From: Bacteroidaceae bacterium
GTDB taxonomy: Bacteria; Bacteroidota; Bacteroidia; Bacteroidales; Bacteroidaceae
Length of the DNA: 64,000 nucleotides
Direction of reading: 5' to 3'
Assembly (NCBI GenBank): GCA_017465905.1
Contig: JAFTVE010000027.1
Span: forward strand, 1-64,000
Position 1 is the stretch's first letter, and every line of letters starts with the position of its first letter. Under the pieces are notes generated by a model. That model saw only the letters and a list, made by a program, of their open reading frames with translations. It made no database searches and had not been told where the DNA came from. The position numbers and the translations under genes are program-made. Positions 6,744 to 16,800 of this stretch are shown here, piece after piece.

Positions 6744-9161
6744 TTACAAGGTGTTCAGGTTCACCTTAGCCTTTCGGCCTGCAGTGTCGGTAACGGTAAG
6801 CACCACCTTGCCGGGAGTCTTACCAGCACGGAGAATCACGAGTGCCGAGCCATTATAGAGGCGGCGGGTATTGCCTGTGTGAAGCTCATCGCTGAGGATA
6901 TTGCCGTTATCCACAGCTACGATGCGGGCATCGCCCTCCACAGAGAAGGTGAGCTGCTCCTGAGCTGCCCATACACGGCGGCCCTTGCGGTCCACGGCAT
7001 GTACACGTACGTGCATGAGGTCGGTACCGTCGGCCTGCCACTCGATGGCATCGGGCATGAGCACAAGCTTCTTGGCTTCGCCGGTGGTCTCGATACGGTG
7101 ACGGGCTACTGCCTTGCCATTGCGGTAGGCCACAGCTTCGAGGTAGCCGGGAGCGTAGTCGATATTGTCGAACTTAATCTTGTTGCGTGAACGGGGATTC
7201 ATGGTGTTCTCCTTCGATGCGATGACACGACCGTTGAGCACGAGGTCTACACGCTCGCAGTTGGTATACACGTTCATCGACACCTTGGAGCCCTCCTCAC
7301 GGTTCCAGCTCTCGCCAGTGACACCAGTACCTACCTGCACATCGTTCCACATCACCTCCTTGGCTGCCTTGTCGATGATGGCCATGCGCACCACAGGCTC
7401 GTCTACAAACATAGACTTGAGGAAGTAGGCGGTACCCTTAGGCTGCAGAGAGAGGTCGAACGAGCCGTTCACCCAGCCCTTGGCAGGCCAGCCGTTTGAC
7501 TCGCCCAGATAGTCGATCTGTCCCCAGTAGGCAAGACCAAGCACGCGGTCGAGGTCCATCTCAAAGTAGTTGGGACCCATCATGCTGGTGTTGGCTTCGC
7601 TCTGATAGAACATCAGGTTGGGGAAGCGGCGGCTATCGCCGGGGAAGTACATGTAGCGGTAGTTGTAGGAGGCGATGTCGGTCTCGTGAACCAGCGGTGC
7701 GGGCAGCGAGTCGGTGGCGAGGTCGCGTCCACGGGGGTGCATAGCCACGGTGATAGGGCGTGTGTCATCGTAGCGCAGGAGCACGGGCTTCATCATGCGG
7801 TAGGTGGTGACACCCCAGTCGTTGAAGGGGAGCGAGTTGTAGGTCTGCAACTCATTGCCCAGGCTCCACATCACCACACAGGGGTGGTTGCGGTCGCGCT
7901 TCACCCACTCCGGAAGGTCGCGGGGCCAGAGGCTCATCCAGTCGGCACGGCCACCACAGAATGAGGAGAGCCACTTGTCGTAAAGCTCGTCTACGACAAG
8001 GATACCATACTCATCGCACAACTGCATGAACGATTTGCTGTAGGGGTTGTGCGAGGTGCGGATATGGTTGAAGCCATACTCCTTGAGCAGCTGGATGCGC
8101 TTCTCTATAGCACGCGGATAGGCGGCTGCTCCGAGGGCGCCCAAGGTGTGGTGATTGGCAATACCCTTGAGGATGACCTTCTCGCCATTGAGCTTCATAC
8201 CAAACTCGGGAGAGAACTCGATGGTGCGGATGCCGAAGGTGTGGGCCACGCTGTCCATCACGGTGCCCTCGGCATCAAGGATAGCTACCGAGGCGGTGTA
8301 GAGATGGGGGGTCTCGCAACTCCACAGACGGGGATTCTCCACAACGAAAGAGTCGGTCTTGAGCTCCATGGTGCGCCATTTGCGGTTGATGGGCACGTTC
8401 TTGGTGCTTGTATATACGACTGTGCCATCGGCATCGCGAACAACGGTGCGCATGGGTACCTCATTGATGCGGGCACGAGTAGCAATCTCGGCTTGAATCT
8501 CTACGATGCGGTTGTCTGTAGTGGTGATATAGAGCGGATGGCGCTCAAACCATGTAGTGGGATTGGTAGCCACGAGGGTGACATCGCGGAAGAGTCCACC
8601 GCCGGTGTACCAACGGGAGTTGAGCGGCTCGGCTGTGTGGGCACGCACTGCAATAATGTTGGGCGCGTCGAAGCGGAGCTTCTTGGTGACGTCAATCTCG
8701 AAGCCCACATAACCGTAGTCGGTACCGCCGATGCGCTCACCGTTGAGGTATACATCACCGACGTACATGATGCCCTCGAAGTCGAGCAGCAGACGTTGTC
8801 CCTTGAGCGAAGCATCAGGAGTGTAGCTCTTGACATACCATCCGGCACCCATCTCCTTGAATGCACGGGCCGAGAGGCGGCTCTTGAAGTTGGCAGCACC
8901 ATCACCATTGTCGGGACGCTCTTCGGGTGAAGGCTCTACCCAGGGCTGAGCAATCTGATAGTCGTGAGGAACATCGATACTCTCCCACCCTGCAGCATCT
9001 GCTGCGGGAAGTGCATTAGGCACGGCATCGAGGTCGCCCAAATGAAAATACCAATCGAAATTGAGGTTCACCACCTCACGTCCCTGAGCAAAGAGCCCCA
9101 AGGGAGAGGCCAGCGCAATCATCAGCAGCGCACGGCGGAGTACTAAACTAACGTTTTTCAT
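6744..9161 (-). CDS. GH2 glycoside hydrolase (beta-galactosidase or beta-glucuronidase type)
   Basis: 805 residues with a signal peptide (cleavage near FAQ, residue 26), so periplasmic. The GH2 order is visible: sugar-binding jelly roll (about 30-200, WYTGGGLFRDV), immunoglobulin-like domain (about 205-315), TIM barrel (from about 320, with IRTSHNPYS at 367-375), then two C-terminal beta domains. Acid/base is Glu437 in WSLGNE; the nucleophile is Glu522 in FYQSEANTS. The C-terminal Big-like domain is typical of Bacteroidetes GH2. Exact sugar specificity cannot be read. It is the last gene of the minus-strand operon, starting 19 bp after GH110, and is followed by a strong hairpin. Confidence 0.85.
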   Translation of the reverse strand: MKNVSLVLRRALLMIALASPLGLFAQGREVVNLNFDWYFHLGDLDAVPNALPAADAAGWESIDVPHDYQIAQPWVEPSPEERPDNGDGAANFKSRLSARAFKEMGAGWYVKSYTPDASLKGQRLLLDFEGIMYVGDVYLNGERIGGTDYGYVGFEIDVTKKLRFDAPNIIAVRAHTAEPLNSRWYTGGGLFRDVTLVATNPTTWFERHPLYITTTDNRIVEIQAEIATRARINEVPMRTVVRDADGTVVYTSTKNVPINRKWRTMELKTDSFVVENPRLWSCETPHLYTASVAILDAEGTVMDSVAHTFGIRTIEFSPEFGMKLNGEKVILKGIANHHTLGALGAAAYPRAIEKRIQLLKEYGFNHIRTSHNPYSKSFMQLCDEYGILVVDELYDKWLSSFCGGRADWMSLWPRDLPEWVKRDRNHPCVVMWSLGNELQTYNSLPFNDWGVTTYRMMKPVLLRYDDTRPITVAMHPRGRDLATDSLPAPLVHETDIASYNYRYMYFPGDSRRFPNLMFYQSEANTSMMGPNYFEMDLDRVLGLAYWGQIDYLGESNGWPAKGWVNGSFDLSLQPKGTAYFLKSMFVDEPVVRMAIIDKAAKEVMWNDVQVGTGVTGESWNREEGSKVSMNVYTNCERVDLVLNGRVIASKENTMNPRSRNKIKFDNIDYAPGYLEAVAYRNGKAVARHRIETTGEAKKLVLMPDAIEWQADGTDLMHVRVHAVDRKGRRVWAAQEQLTFSVEGDARIVAVDNGNILSDELHTGNTRRLYNGSALVILRAGKTPGKVVLTVTDTAGRKAKVNLNTL

Positions 9162-9180
9162 ATCCTAAGTTTTTAATATA

Positions 9181-11100
9181 TTATTGTGTAGGGGGAATCA
9201 TCAGCTCAACACGCCGCAGCTCATTGCCACGGTCATGGAGGCCATTCTCGATGTGCACATTGGTAGCGCGCTCGAGCAATATGCTACTTTTGTTCCAGTG
9301 GAAGGGAGGGAAATCGGTGTTGTGATATATGGTGTTGCCCTTGAACAGCAAGCCATCGACAGACTTGGCATAAAGCAAGGGGTTGTCGAAGGTATGGAAC
9401 TCATTGTCGACGATACGAATGGCATTCCTGCGCCCTCCATGGAAGTAGGCTTTCTGCTCGTTCAACGCCGGTATCTCGGGATAGATAGAAATGACGGCAT
9501 TGGTAAACTGGAACATGTTCGTGAGCGCATTGACAAAGCGATTGCGGCGAATGAGTACATCGCGACAAGCACCCGTCTCATACCAGCCATTGCAGTCGCC
9601 ACACAGGAGAATGGCAGTTCCTGAAGTGTGGTCGAAGAGATTGTCCTCCACGACTGTGCGGCGTGGTGTACTGAAAAGTGTTCCACGAGCACGATTGTTG
9701 CGAATGGTATTGTGAGCAAAGTAGACCTCTGGGGTCCATGAAAGATTCTCAATACCGTAGCCCTGATCGCCTGAGATTTCAGCAGGTAGAGGGTCACGGA
9801 AACGGATGACAAACTCGCGAGCTCCGTGGGAGCAGCCACGCAGAAGGCTCTCAGAGAAGCTGGCATAACCCAAGTCATGGGAGTTATCCGAACCCTCTGA
9901 ATACTCAGAGATTGCAGAGACCTCAGTAACGAACGGATTCGCTGCACCTACAAGCTCCATGGTACGGGAACGCACAAACTGTACCTCATCACCCGTGAAG
10001 CCCCAGTCGAAGCCCCATGCCTGGCCATGCATATAGCGAGCACGTAGGGTATAATCGTCAATGCGCTCCATCACCTTCAGATAGGTGCCATGCACATTGA
10101 TGGCATCGTCCATCATAGCCTCGTAGAGTCCATTGACAGAGCGTATCTTACCCTTGCAACCCGAGAAGTGGGTGGCATCGGCCTGTGTCGTAAAATAGCG
10201 GGGGTCATCATCGCCCCGGAGGCATACACTGAAGCCATCGAGGTCGATATCCTCGCTCATCTGGGCCAGCAGCCCCATGCCCTCGGCATAGTGCACCTTG
10301 ATATCATGGAGCTTGGTGTCCGTAGCATGGCTCACAAAGATTCCGGGTGAGGGGCGCTCATAGCTGCGCATGGCAACAATAGTCCCGGCAGGAAGACGTC
10401 CGTCCCTCCACGTTGGACTGCGATAGGTGCGCTCGCCCATTGGGACTACCTGCTGCACGGGAGTGCCTATATCCGAGGTGTTATATACGATATGACGCGT
10501 ATCGGGGTTGAAGGCTATCCCCCACCCGGGACGCATCACCCAGCCCTCGCCAAAATGCTCGAAAGCGCCATCTGCTGCCACACGGGCATTGACCCAAGGT
10601 GCTACACGAAAGGTGATGCCTGACTCAGGGTCGTTCTCCAAAACCTCAACCTGAGCAATATGAGGTGTAGCAAAATCGACGCTGAAATTGCGCAGCGTAC
10701 ACTTCTCGGTACCAACGACACTGATTGGCAGCATACGTCCATGGAAGATAAGGTCGGCACCCCGACCGTCAAGCGTGAGCCCCTTGAAGCCTTCGATAGC
10801 AATTCCTACCGGGCGGTCGGCATGCTGGTCATGATTGGAGATATAGTACTCCTTATGAACTGCCGTAGCAGGATAGAAATGATAGGCGCCAGGAGCCAAC
10901 ACTATCGTTGCAGGACGCCCCGCCGTCTCAGCTTTCACCCTATCGAGCATCTGCTGCATAAGTCCTGCCATGTCCGCACCAGTATTAGGGACAACGCCAT
11001 ACGAGGCTGCATCATAGACATCGGCAGCCCAAACCATACCGACACATAGACTACACACAAGATGCATTAGAAGACGCTTCATAGATTGTATTTTTTTCAT
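9181..11100 (-). CDS. GH110-type alpha-1,3-galactosidase, right-handed beta-helix
   Basis: About 639 residues from the preferred start. An in-frame ATG exists at 11127, but the one at 11100 (residue 10) begins a better signal sequence and is preceded by GGCAGGAT, a plausible ribosome-binding site. Parallel beta-helix coils (NFSVDFATPHIAQVEV, NTIRNNRARGTLFSTPRRTV, VLIRRNRFVNA) and the element MMDDAINVHGTY (338-349 counted from 11127) match the GH110 alpha-1,3-galactosidases of Bacteroides, which remove terminal alpha-1,3-linked galactose from blood-group-B-like or linear glycans. Family length is similar. It sits between the AraC regulator and GH2 with 19-50 bp gaps, implying co-transcription and joint removal of galactosyl caps. 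Confidence 0.75.
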   Translation of the reverse strand: MKKIQSMKRLLMHLVCSLCVGMVWAADVYDAASYGVVPNTGADMAGLMQQMLDRVKAETAGRPATIVLAPGAYHFYPATAVHKEYYISNHDQHADRPVGIAIEGFKGLTLDGRGADLIFHGRMLPISVVGTEKCTLRNFSVDFATPHIAQVEVLENDPESGITFRVAPWVNARVAADGAFEHFGEGWVMRPGWGIAFNPDTRHIVYNTSDIGTPVQQVVPMGERTYRSPTWRDGRLPAGTIVAMRSYERPSPGIFVSHATDTKLHDIKVHYAEGMGLLAQMSEDIDLDGFSVCLRGDDDPRYFTTQADATHFSGCKGKIRSVNGLYEAMMDDAINVHGTYLKVMERIDDYTLRARYMHGQAWGFDWGFTGDEVQFVRSRTMELVGAANPFVTEVSAISEYSEGSDNSHDLGYASFSESLLRGCSHGAREFVIRFRDPLPAEISGDQGYGIENLSWTPEVYFAHNTIRNNRARGTLFSTPRRTVVEDNLFDHTSGTAILLCGDCNGWYETGACRDVLIRRNRFVNALTNMFQFTNAVISIYPEIPALNEQKAYFHGGRRNAIRIVDNEFHTFDNPLLYAKSVDGLLFKGNTIYHNTDFPPFHWNKSSILLERATNVHIENGLHDRGNELRRVELMIPPTQ

Positions 11101-11148
11101 ATCCTGCCTGTCCGTTATCATATACATTAAAAATAAAAAGACATCATA

Positions 11149-12237
11149 TTACTGCTGCTCACGATAGGCCGATGGTGGGGCACCATAGAATGACTTGAAT
11201 ACACGGCTGAAATACTGAGCATCAGAAATACCCACCTGACCGCAAATCTCCACAACAGAGAGGTCTGTCGTGCGCAGCAATTCTGAAGCACGCTCCATGC
11301 GGCACTGACGCAGATAATCATTGGGAGACATAGAGGTAATCTCGCGTACCTTGCGATAGAAGTTGGTACGTCCCATACCAAACTGGGCTGCAATGACATC
11401 GACATTCAAATTCGGGTTATGCATACGGGTATGGACGATGCGTTCCAGCTTACGGCAAAACTTCTCGTCCTCCTTGCTCAACACTTTAGGTACCGAAGAA
11501 GCCACATTATCGGCCTCAGCAGCAGGAAGTGGCTCCTCAGCAGATTCCGAAGCCAGCACCGCAGGAGACACATCGCTCACATCTGCAGCGACAGGCTCTA
11601 TGATTGGCTGCTCTACAAGCACCTCCTCGTGCAAAGATTCCTCTTGAGATTTCTGATTGTCCTGCTCCTCAAACCATGCAGCAAATAGATCGTTCGGAAT
11701 TGCCGGACGGCGCTCATTGATGGCATGCTTGCGAGGACGAGGTGTTGCAGGTTGTTCTACAATAGGATCTTCTATTATAGGTCCTCCTACATGCAGTTCT
11801 TCTGTTATAGATTCTACTGCAACAGACTCTTCTTCTGCGGGTTCCTCTATGACTGGCTCTTCGGGAACGTATTCCTCGGCAACAGGTTCTTCAATAACAG
11901 TATCCTCCACTGCAGACACCTCAGAGGCTTCCGGCTCATCGGCACTCTCGGGCACCTCATCTGCTTCCACCTCGGCAACCAACATTTCCGCTGTAGGTGC
12001 CTCTATCTGCTCCGCCTTATCGGCCTTATGCAGCATACGTGATAAGTTGGCCTCCTCATAGCGCATCATCAGCATTGTTTCACGCAGTTCTGCTACCTCC
12101 TTCTTCAGCAAATAGGCCTCACGGCTCTTCACGACAATCAGCAATACCGCAACAATCAACAGCACCAACAACACAATACCTACAACAAGCCATGTGGTAG
12201 GCAACGAAGCCATCAACATCAAGTTACAACCCATCAT
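11149..12237 (-). CDS. Membrane-tethered AraC-family regulator with acidic linker
   Basis: 362 residues. One transmembrane helix (about 15-36) is followed by a short coiled coil (KKEVAELRETM), a long Glu/Pro-rich low-complexity stretch (about 78-245; repeated IEEP and EEPV units) and a C-terminal AraC double helix-turn-helix (about 252-360; LNVDVIAAQFGMGRTNFYRK and SVVEICGQVGISDAQYFSRV). The DNA-binding part closely resembles the output domain of Bacteroidetes hybrid two-component systems, yet no periplasmic sensor, kinase or receiver is present. It may act at the membrane or need proteolytic release. Embedded between GH28 (32 bp) and GH110, it probably controls its own operon. An arrangement of this kind is not one I can match to a described regulator. 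Confidence 0.8.
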   Translation of the reverse strand: MMGCNLMLMASLPTTWLVVGIVLLVLLIVAVLLIVVKSREAYLLKKEVAELRETMLMMRYEEANLSRMLHKADKAEQIEAPTAEMLVAEVEADEVPESADEPEASEVSAVEDTVIEEPVAEEYVPEEPVIEEPAEEESVAVESITEELHVGGPIIEDPIVEQPATPRPRKHAINERRPAIPNDLFAAWFEEQDNQKSQEESLHEEVLVEQPIIEPVAADVSDVSPAVLASESAEEPLPAAEADNVASSVPKVLSKEDEKFCRKLERIVHTRMHNPNLNVDVIAAQFGMGRTNFYRKVREITSMSPNDYLRQCRMERASELLRTTDLSVVEICGQVGISDAQYFSRVFKSFYGAPPSAYREQQ

Positions 12238-12239
12238 CC

Positions 12240-12260
12240 AGAATCCAGAATTCAGAATTA
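12240..12260. repeat. Heptad array AGAATNN in the GH28/AraC gap
   Basis: Three consecutive 7-bp units AGAATCC, AGAATTC, AGAATTA begin 3 bp upstream of the regulator start. The same heptad occurs at 30852-30927. Confidence 0.7.
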
Positions 12261-12269
12261 ATTAATACT

Positions 12270-13595
12270 TCATTCCACCTTCTCGCCGTTTACCTTCACA
12301 TTCTTCAAGGTAAAATTCTCAACATAGTCCTTACGTATCTCCGGCTTATCCGACGCGTTGACCTCTATATCTTCAAACTTGAAGTCCTTGAGGCTATACT
12401 GTTTGATATCGCTCTTCACATCAAACACCACCTGGCAGTCGAGCTTGATATCGCGCAGCGTAACATTCGAAGAATAAGAATAAGGCACATCTTCGCGGTC
12501 CTTAAGATCAAAGAACTGGGTCCAAGGCTTCACGAAAAGCATGCTCTTCACATTGCCTCTGATACCCTCCACGGTGATATACTCGTAATTCTGCTCAGTA
12601 TCGGGGCGCATCTTGAGCCACAGCATACGGGTAGCATCCTTCACCTCACAGTTGCGAAGCACGATGTTGTGGTTGTGCAGCGATTCGCTACCGCAGGTGA
12701 GCATACTGTGGCAGAAACCATAGGTACAGTCCTCGATGAGGATATTGCGGTTCGGGCCATTGTTCACCTCATCCTTATGTGCCCAAGGTCCCTTACCTCC
12801 CTTGAGTGCAATAGCATCGTCATTGACAGAGAAGTAGCAGCCCTTGACGTGTACATCGGTACATACGTCGATATCGATAGCATCGCTACTGGGAGCCTTC
12901 ACAGGAGCAGCAGGAGCAAAGATATAGAGGTCAATGAGCTTCACGCGATTACATTGGTATATATGTGTGGTCCAGAAAGGCGAATTGATGAGGTTGACAC
13001 CCTCAAGATGCACATCGTCGCTATTTTGGATAAACACCAAGCGAGGACGCATCTCCTCCAGATTGGTACACTGGCGGTTATATCCACGACGAATCCAGAA
13101 CTGCTTCCAGTAGCGCAAGCCATTGCCATTGATGGTTCCCTTGCCAGTCAGACGGAATCCGTCGCAATCGATAGCATTGACGAGCGCGGCAAAGTACTTA
13201 AGGTTCTGTCCCTCCATACGAGTATCCATCAAGAGGAAGTCTCCGATAAAGTCACTGCCCTTGAGCACGGCACCAGGATTAAGGTGCAGGTGTGTACCTG
13301 GCTTGAAGAAGAGTGAGCCACTAAGGAAAGTACCCTCAGGAATCACGATAGTACCACCACCATTGGCGGCAGCCTTATCAATGACAGCCTGTATCTGCTC
13401 AGTCTGCAGCAACGTACTGTCACGCACCACACCATGCTCAGTAATATCATAGAGCGAGGCTGGCTTCACCTTCTTTGTACGTTTGAACCAATCAGACATC
13501 TCAGTACCATCGGGCCAAACATCTTTAGCCTCTACAGACATACCGCCAACAAGCAACAGCAAAGTCAGCATCCACTTCATCGGGGACATTTTCAT
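12270..13595 (-). CDS. GH28-family polygalacturonase-like enzyme
   Basis: 441 residues with a signal peptide (cleavage near VEA, residue 23). A pectinase beta-helix with GH28 landmarks: GGTIVIPEGTF (80-90), SPFW (205-208), SSDAIDID (236-243, in place of NTDGID), NDDAIALK (258-265), and LWLKMRP (325-331, the RIK region). The classic GHG is replaced by CGSES (301-305), as in divergent GH28 subgroups acting on rhamnogalacturonan-like or substituted substrates. It hydrolyses galacturonan-type linkages in the periplasm if canonical. First gene of the four-gene operon. On the minus strand TATCTTCG (13631-13638) may be its -7 box. Confidence 0.85.
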   Translation of the reverse strand: MKMSPMKWMLTLLLLVGGMSVEAKDVWPDGTEMSDWFKRTKKVKPASLYDITEHGVVRDSTLLQTEQIQAVIDKAAANGGGTIVIPEGTFLSGSLFFKPGTHLHLNPGAVLKGSDFIGDFLLMDTRMEGQNLKYFAALVNAIDCDGFRLTGKGTINGNGLRYWKQFWIRRGYNRQCTNLEEMRPRLVFIQNSDDVHLEGVNLINSPFWTTHIYQCNRVKLIDLYIFAPAAPVKAPSSDAIDIDVCTDVHVKGCYFSVNDDAIALKGGKGPWAHKDEVNNGPNRNILIEDCTYGFCHSMLTCGSESLHNHNIVLRNCEVKDATRMLWLKMRPDTEQNYEYITVEGIRGNVKSMLFVKPWTQFFDLKDREDVPYSYSSNVTLRDIKLDCQVVFDVKSDIKQYSLKDFKFEDIEVNASDKPEIRKDYVENFTLKNVKVNGEKVE

Positions 13596-13773
13596 AAATC
13601 TTAGTTTTTATTGTTTTGCATTTCAACGAGCGAAGATAAGCAAAAAAAACGACATTTAACGGTTACATCCTAAAAAAGTAAGCCAAAGTCTCAATTTAGC
13701 TCATTACTCGGACACTTATAAAGCACGCAGAAAGAGGGATTAAAGACACTACACCTTTTTCTAAAGAAAAAGC

Positions 13774-13804
13774 TTGGTGGAATCACGATTCGGTTGTATT
13801 TTTG
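13774..13804 (+). promoter_or_regulatory. Promoter of the large CotH/LTD gene
   Basis: TTGG (13774-13777), 19 bp, then TATTTTTG (13797-13804), an exact TAnnTTTG -7 box. Transcription would start near 13811, which excludes the upstream in-frame ATG at 13774 and supports the start at 13867. Confidence 0.65.
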
Positions 13805-13866
13805 TAGTAATTTCAGAAATTGTTCGAAATAAAATCCAAACAGTTTCTAAGGAAATAGACAAAGAA

Positions 13867-16800
13867 ATGAAGAGATACCTATTTAGCTTATTCCTTATGC
13901 TGCCGTTGATGCTGCATGCGCAACAATGGATCGATGTTACTGAAGCATATATACAGAACCCGACTTTTGACAACAGCTTGGCCACTGGCTGGACATACAC
14001 AAGCAATGCATCAAGCCAGAAAGGTGAATACGAAGGGTGGGAATTCTGGAACGGTACGTTCAACATATACCAGACAGTCAATGTGCCCAACGGAAAGTAT
14101 CGCTTGTCGGTGCAGGCTTACTACCGCACCACAGACAATGAGCAGGCCTACAGCAACTATAGCAACGGGGCCGAAGAGCTAACAGCCTTCCTCTATGCCA
14201 ACGAGGCACAAGTGCCTGTAGTAAGTGTCTATTCTGAACACCTGACAGAGAACTACGCCAATAGCTGCTGGGGTACATACGGCAACGGATGGGAATACCT
14301 GTATTACCCTAACGGCATGGTCAGTGGCGCATACTGCTTCGAGCGAGGCATGTATAACAACAGTGTAGAGACCGAAGTTACCGATGGCACTCTGACCATA
14401 GGCATCATCAACGACACCTACATGAACAGCAACTGGTGCATGATGGATAACTTCAAGTTGGAATATTACGGAACAGTAACTGCCATTGAAGAGATTACGC
14501 TCTCCTCCACTACCCTCTCGCTCATCGAAGGAGAGACATCGCAGCTTACTGCCACAATAACACCTGCCAACGCTACTTACCAACGGCTGGAATGGCTGTC
14601 CGAAGATGAATCAATAGCAACCGTGGATGCCAAGGGAAAGGTTACTTCCATATCGGAGGGAACGACTACCATTTACGCCATGGCTACGGACGAAAGCGGA
14701 GCGATAGCCTCATGCGAGATTACCGTCAAGCGTTCGGTCCCCACAGCCGAGACACTTGTCATCAATGAGATACAGTCGGCCAACATAGACATGTTCGTTG
14801 ACCCATCGTTCAACTATGGTGCTTGGGTAGAGCTTTACAACCCCACCGACAAGACCGTAAGTCTCAACGGATTGTACATCAGCGACGATGCCGCCGACCT
14901 GACCAAATACAACTTAGGCAACAGAGGCACACTCCCTGCCAAGGGCTATCGGGTGCTGTGGTTCGACCACTACAGCCACTGGGCGCTTTCGCAAATCAAC
15001 TTCAAACTCGACTTTGACGGAGGCACCATCTTCATCAGCAATCGCGATGGCGAGGTCATCACCAGCCAAGACTTCCCCATGGCCGTACCACGCACCTCGT
15101 ATGCTCGCACCACAGATGGTGGTGACACCTGGGAACGCACAGCAGAGCCTACTCCCGGCAAGAGCAATGCCACCAGCACCTTCACCACAGAACGTCTGGA
15201 GGCTCCTGTGGTAGACACCGATGCAAAACTCTTCACCGAGAGCTTCTCCATCAAGGTAACAAAGCCCACAGGAAGCATACTGCGATACACCACTGACGGC
15301 ACCACGCCTACCCTCACCAATGGCAAGACCAGCGTATCCGGCAAATTCACCGTCAAAGCCACCACGACCTATCGTTTCCGCCTGTTCCAAACAGGCAAGC
15401 TACCCAGCCAGGTAGTCACCCGCTCCTATATATATATGGATAGAGACTACACGCTGCCTGTAATCTCCGTCGTCACCGACCCCATCAACCTCTACGACGA
15501 CAGTCTCGGTGTATATGTGAAGGGTGTGAACGGACGTACTGGCAACGGACAGAGCACTCCCTGCAACTGGAATATGGACTGGGACCGCCCCGTAAACTTC
15601 GAGTACATTACACCCGATGGCGGCATGGTGGTAAACCAAGAGGTGGACTTCGCCATGTGTGGCGGATGGAGCCGTGCATGGGCACCCCACTCCTTCAAGC
15701 TCAAAGCGGGCAAGATATACGAGGGCAACAACTCCATCGACTACCCCTTCTTTGCCAGCAAGCCCTACCTGAAGCACAAGACGCTGCAGATACGCAACGG
15801 CGGCAACGACACCGACTGCCGCATCAAGGACGCCGCCCTGCAGGAAATCGTCCACCGCTCGGGACTGGATGTCGATGGTCAGTCGACCCAGCCTGTCGTA
15901 CACTTCATCAACGGAGAATATATAAGTATGCTCAACATGCGTGAGCCCAACAACAAGCATTTCGCCTATGCCAACTACGGCATAGACACCGACGAGATGG
16001 ACCAGTTTGAGATGAGTCCCGACTCGGGCTACGTGCAGATGGAGGGCGACCGAGAGGCTTTTCTCAAGTGGTACGACCTCTCGGCCAATGCTGCCGACGA
16101 GGCCACCTATGAGGAGATACGTCACCTGGTGGACATCGACGAATACATCAACTACATGGCTGTGGAGTTTTACCTCGGCGGCAACGACTGGCCACAGAAC
16201 AACATCAAAGGGTTCCGCCCACGCACCGAAGACGGTCGCTTCCGCTTCGTGATGTTCGACCTCGACGGCACCCTTGCCACCACCAGTCCCTTCTACACCT
16301 TCGAGGGCAAGCAGAACTACACCTTCGACTACATCTACGACTTTGGTGGTCAGCTCACCGAAGAGATTGAACTGGTCACCATCTTCCTCAACATGCTGGA
16401 GAACGAATCGTTCCGCAAGCAGTTCATCGACACCTACTGCCTCGTGGCAGGCAGCGTGTTCGAGCCCGAGCGCTGCAACGCCATCATCGATGAGATGGCC
16501 GCCCGCATAGCACCGGCACTTGCCTTCGACGGCCGTTCACCCTATGGCACCGCCAATAAACTGAAGAGCAGCCTCGCCAACCGTCAACGTAGCATGATAC
16601 AAGCACTCATCAACTACTGGCGCATGGGACTCAGTGCCGACATGCAGCAAACCATAAGCATCTCAGCCAACGTAGAAGATGTTTCGCTCCGTGTGAACGA
16701 CATGGAGATACCCACCGACAAATTCAGCGGCACGCTGTTTACCCCTGTCACCTTGAAGGCTGAGCCTAAGGCAGGCTACCGTTTCCAGGGATGGGGCTCA

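Noticed and set aside
6744..13595. Classical polysaccharide utilisation locus
   Set aside because: No SusC/SusD pair is associated with the operon; the only SusC-like start is at 63897, far away.
13774..13866. Upstream start of the giant CotH gene
   Set aside because: The promoter -7 box at 13797-13804 lies downstream of that ATG, and a proper signal peptide begins at 13867.
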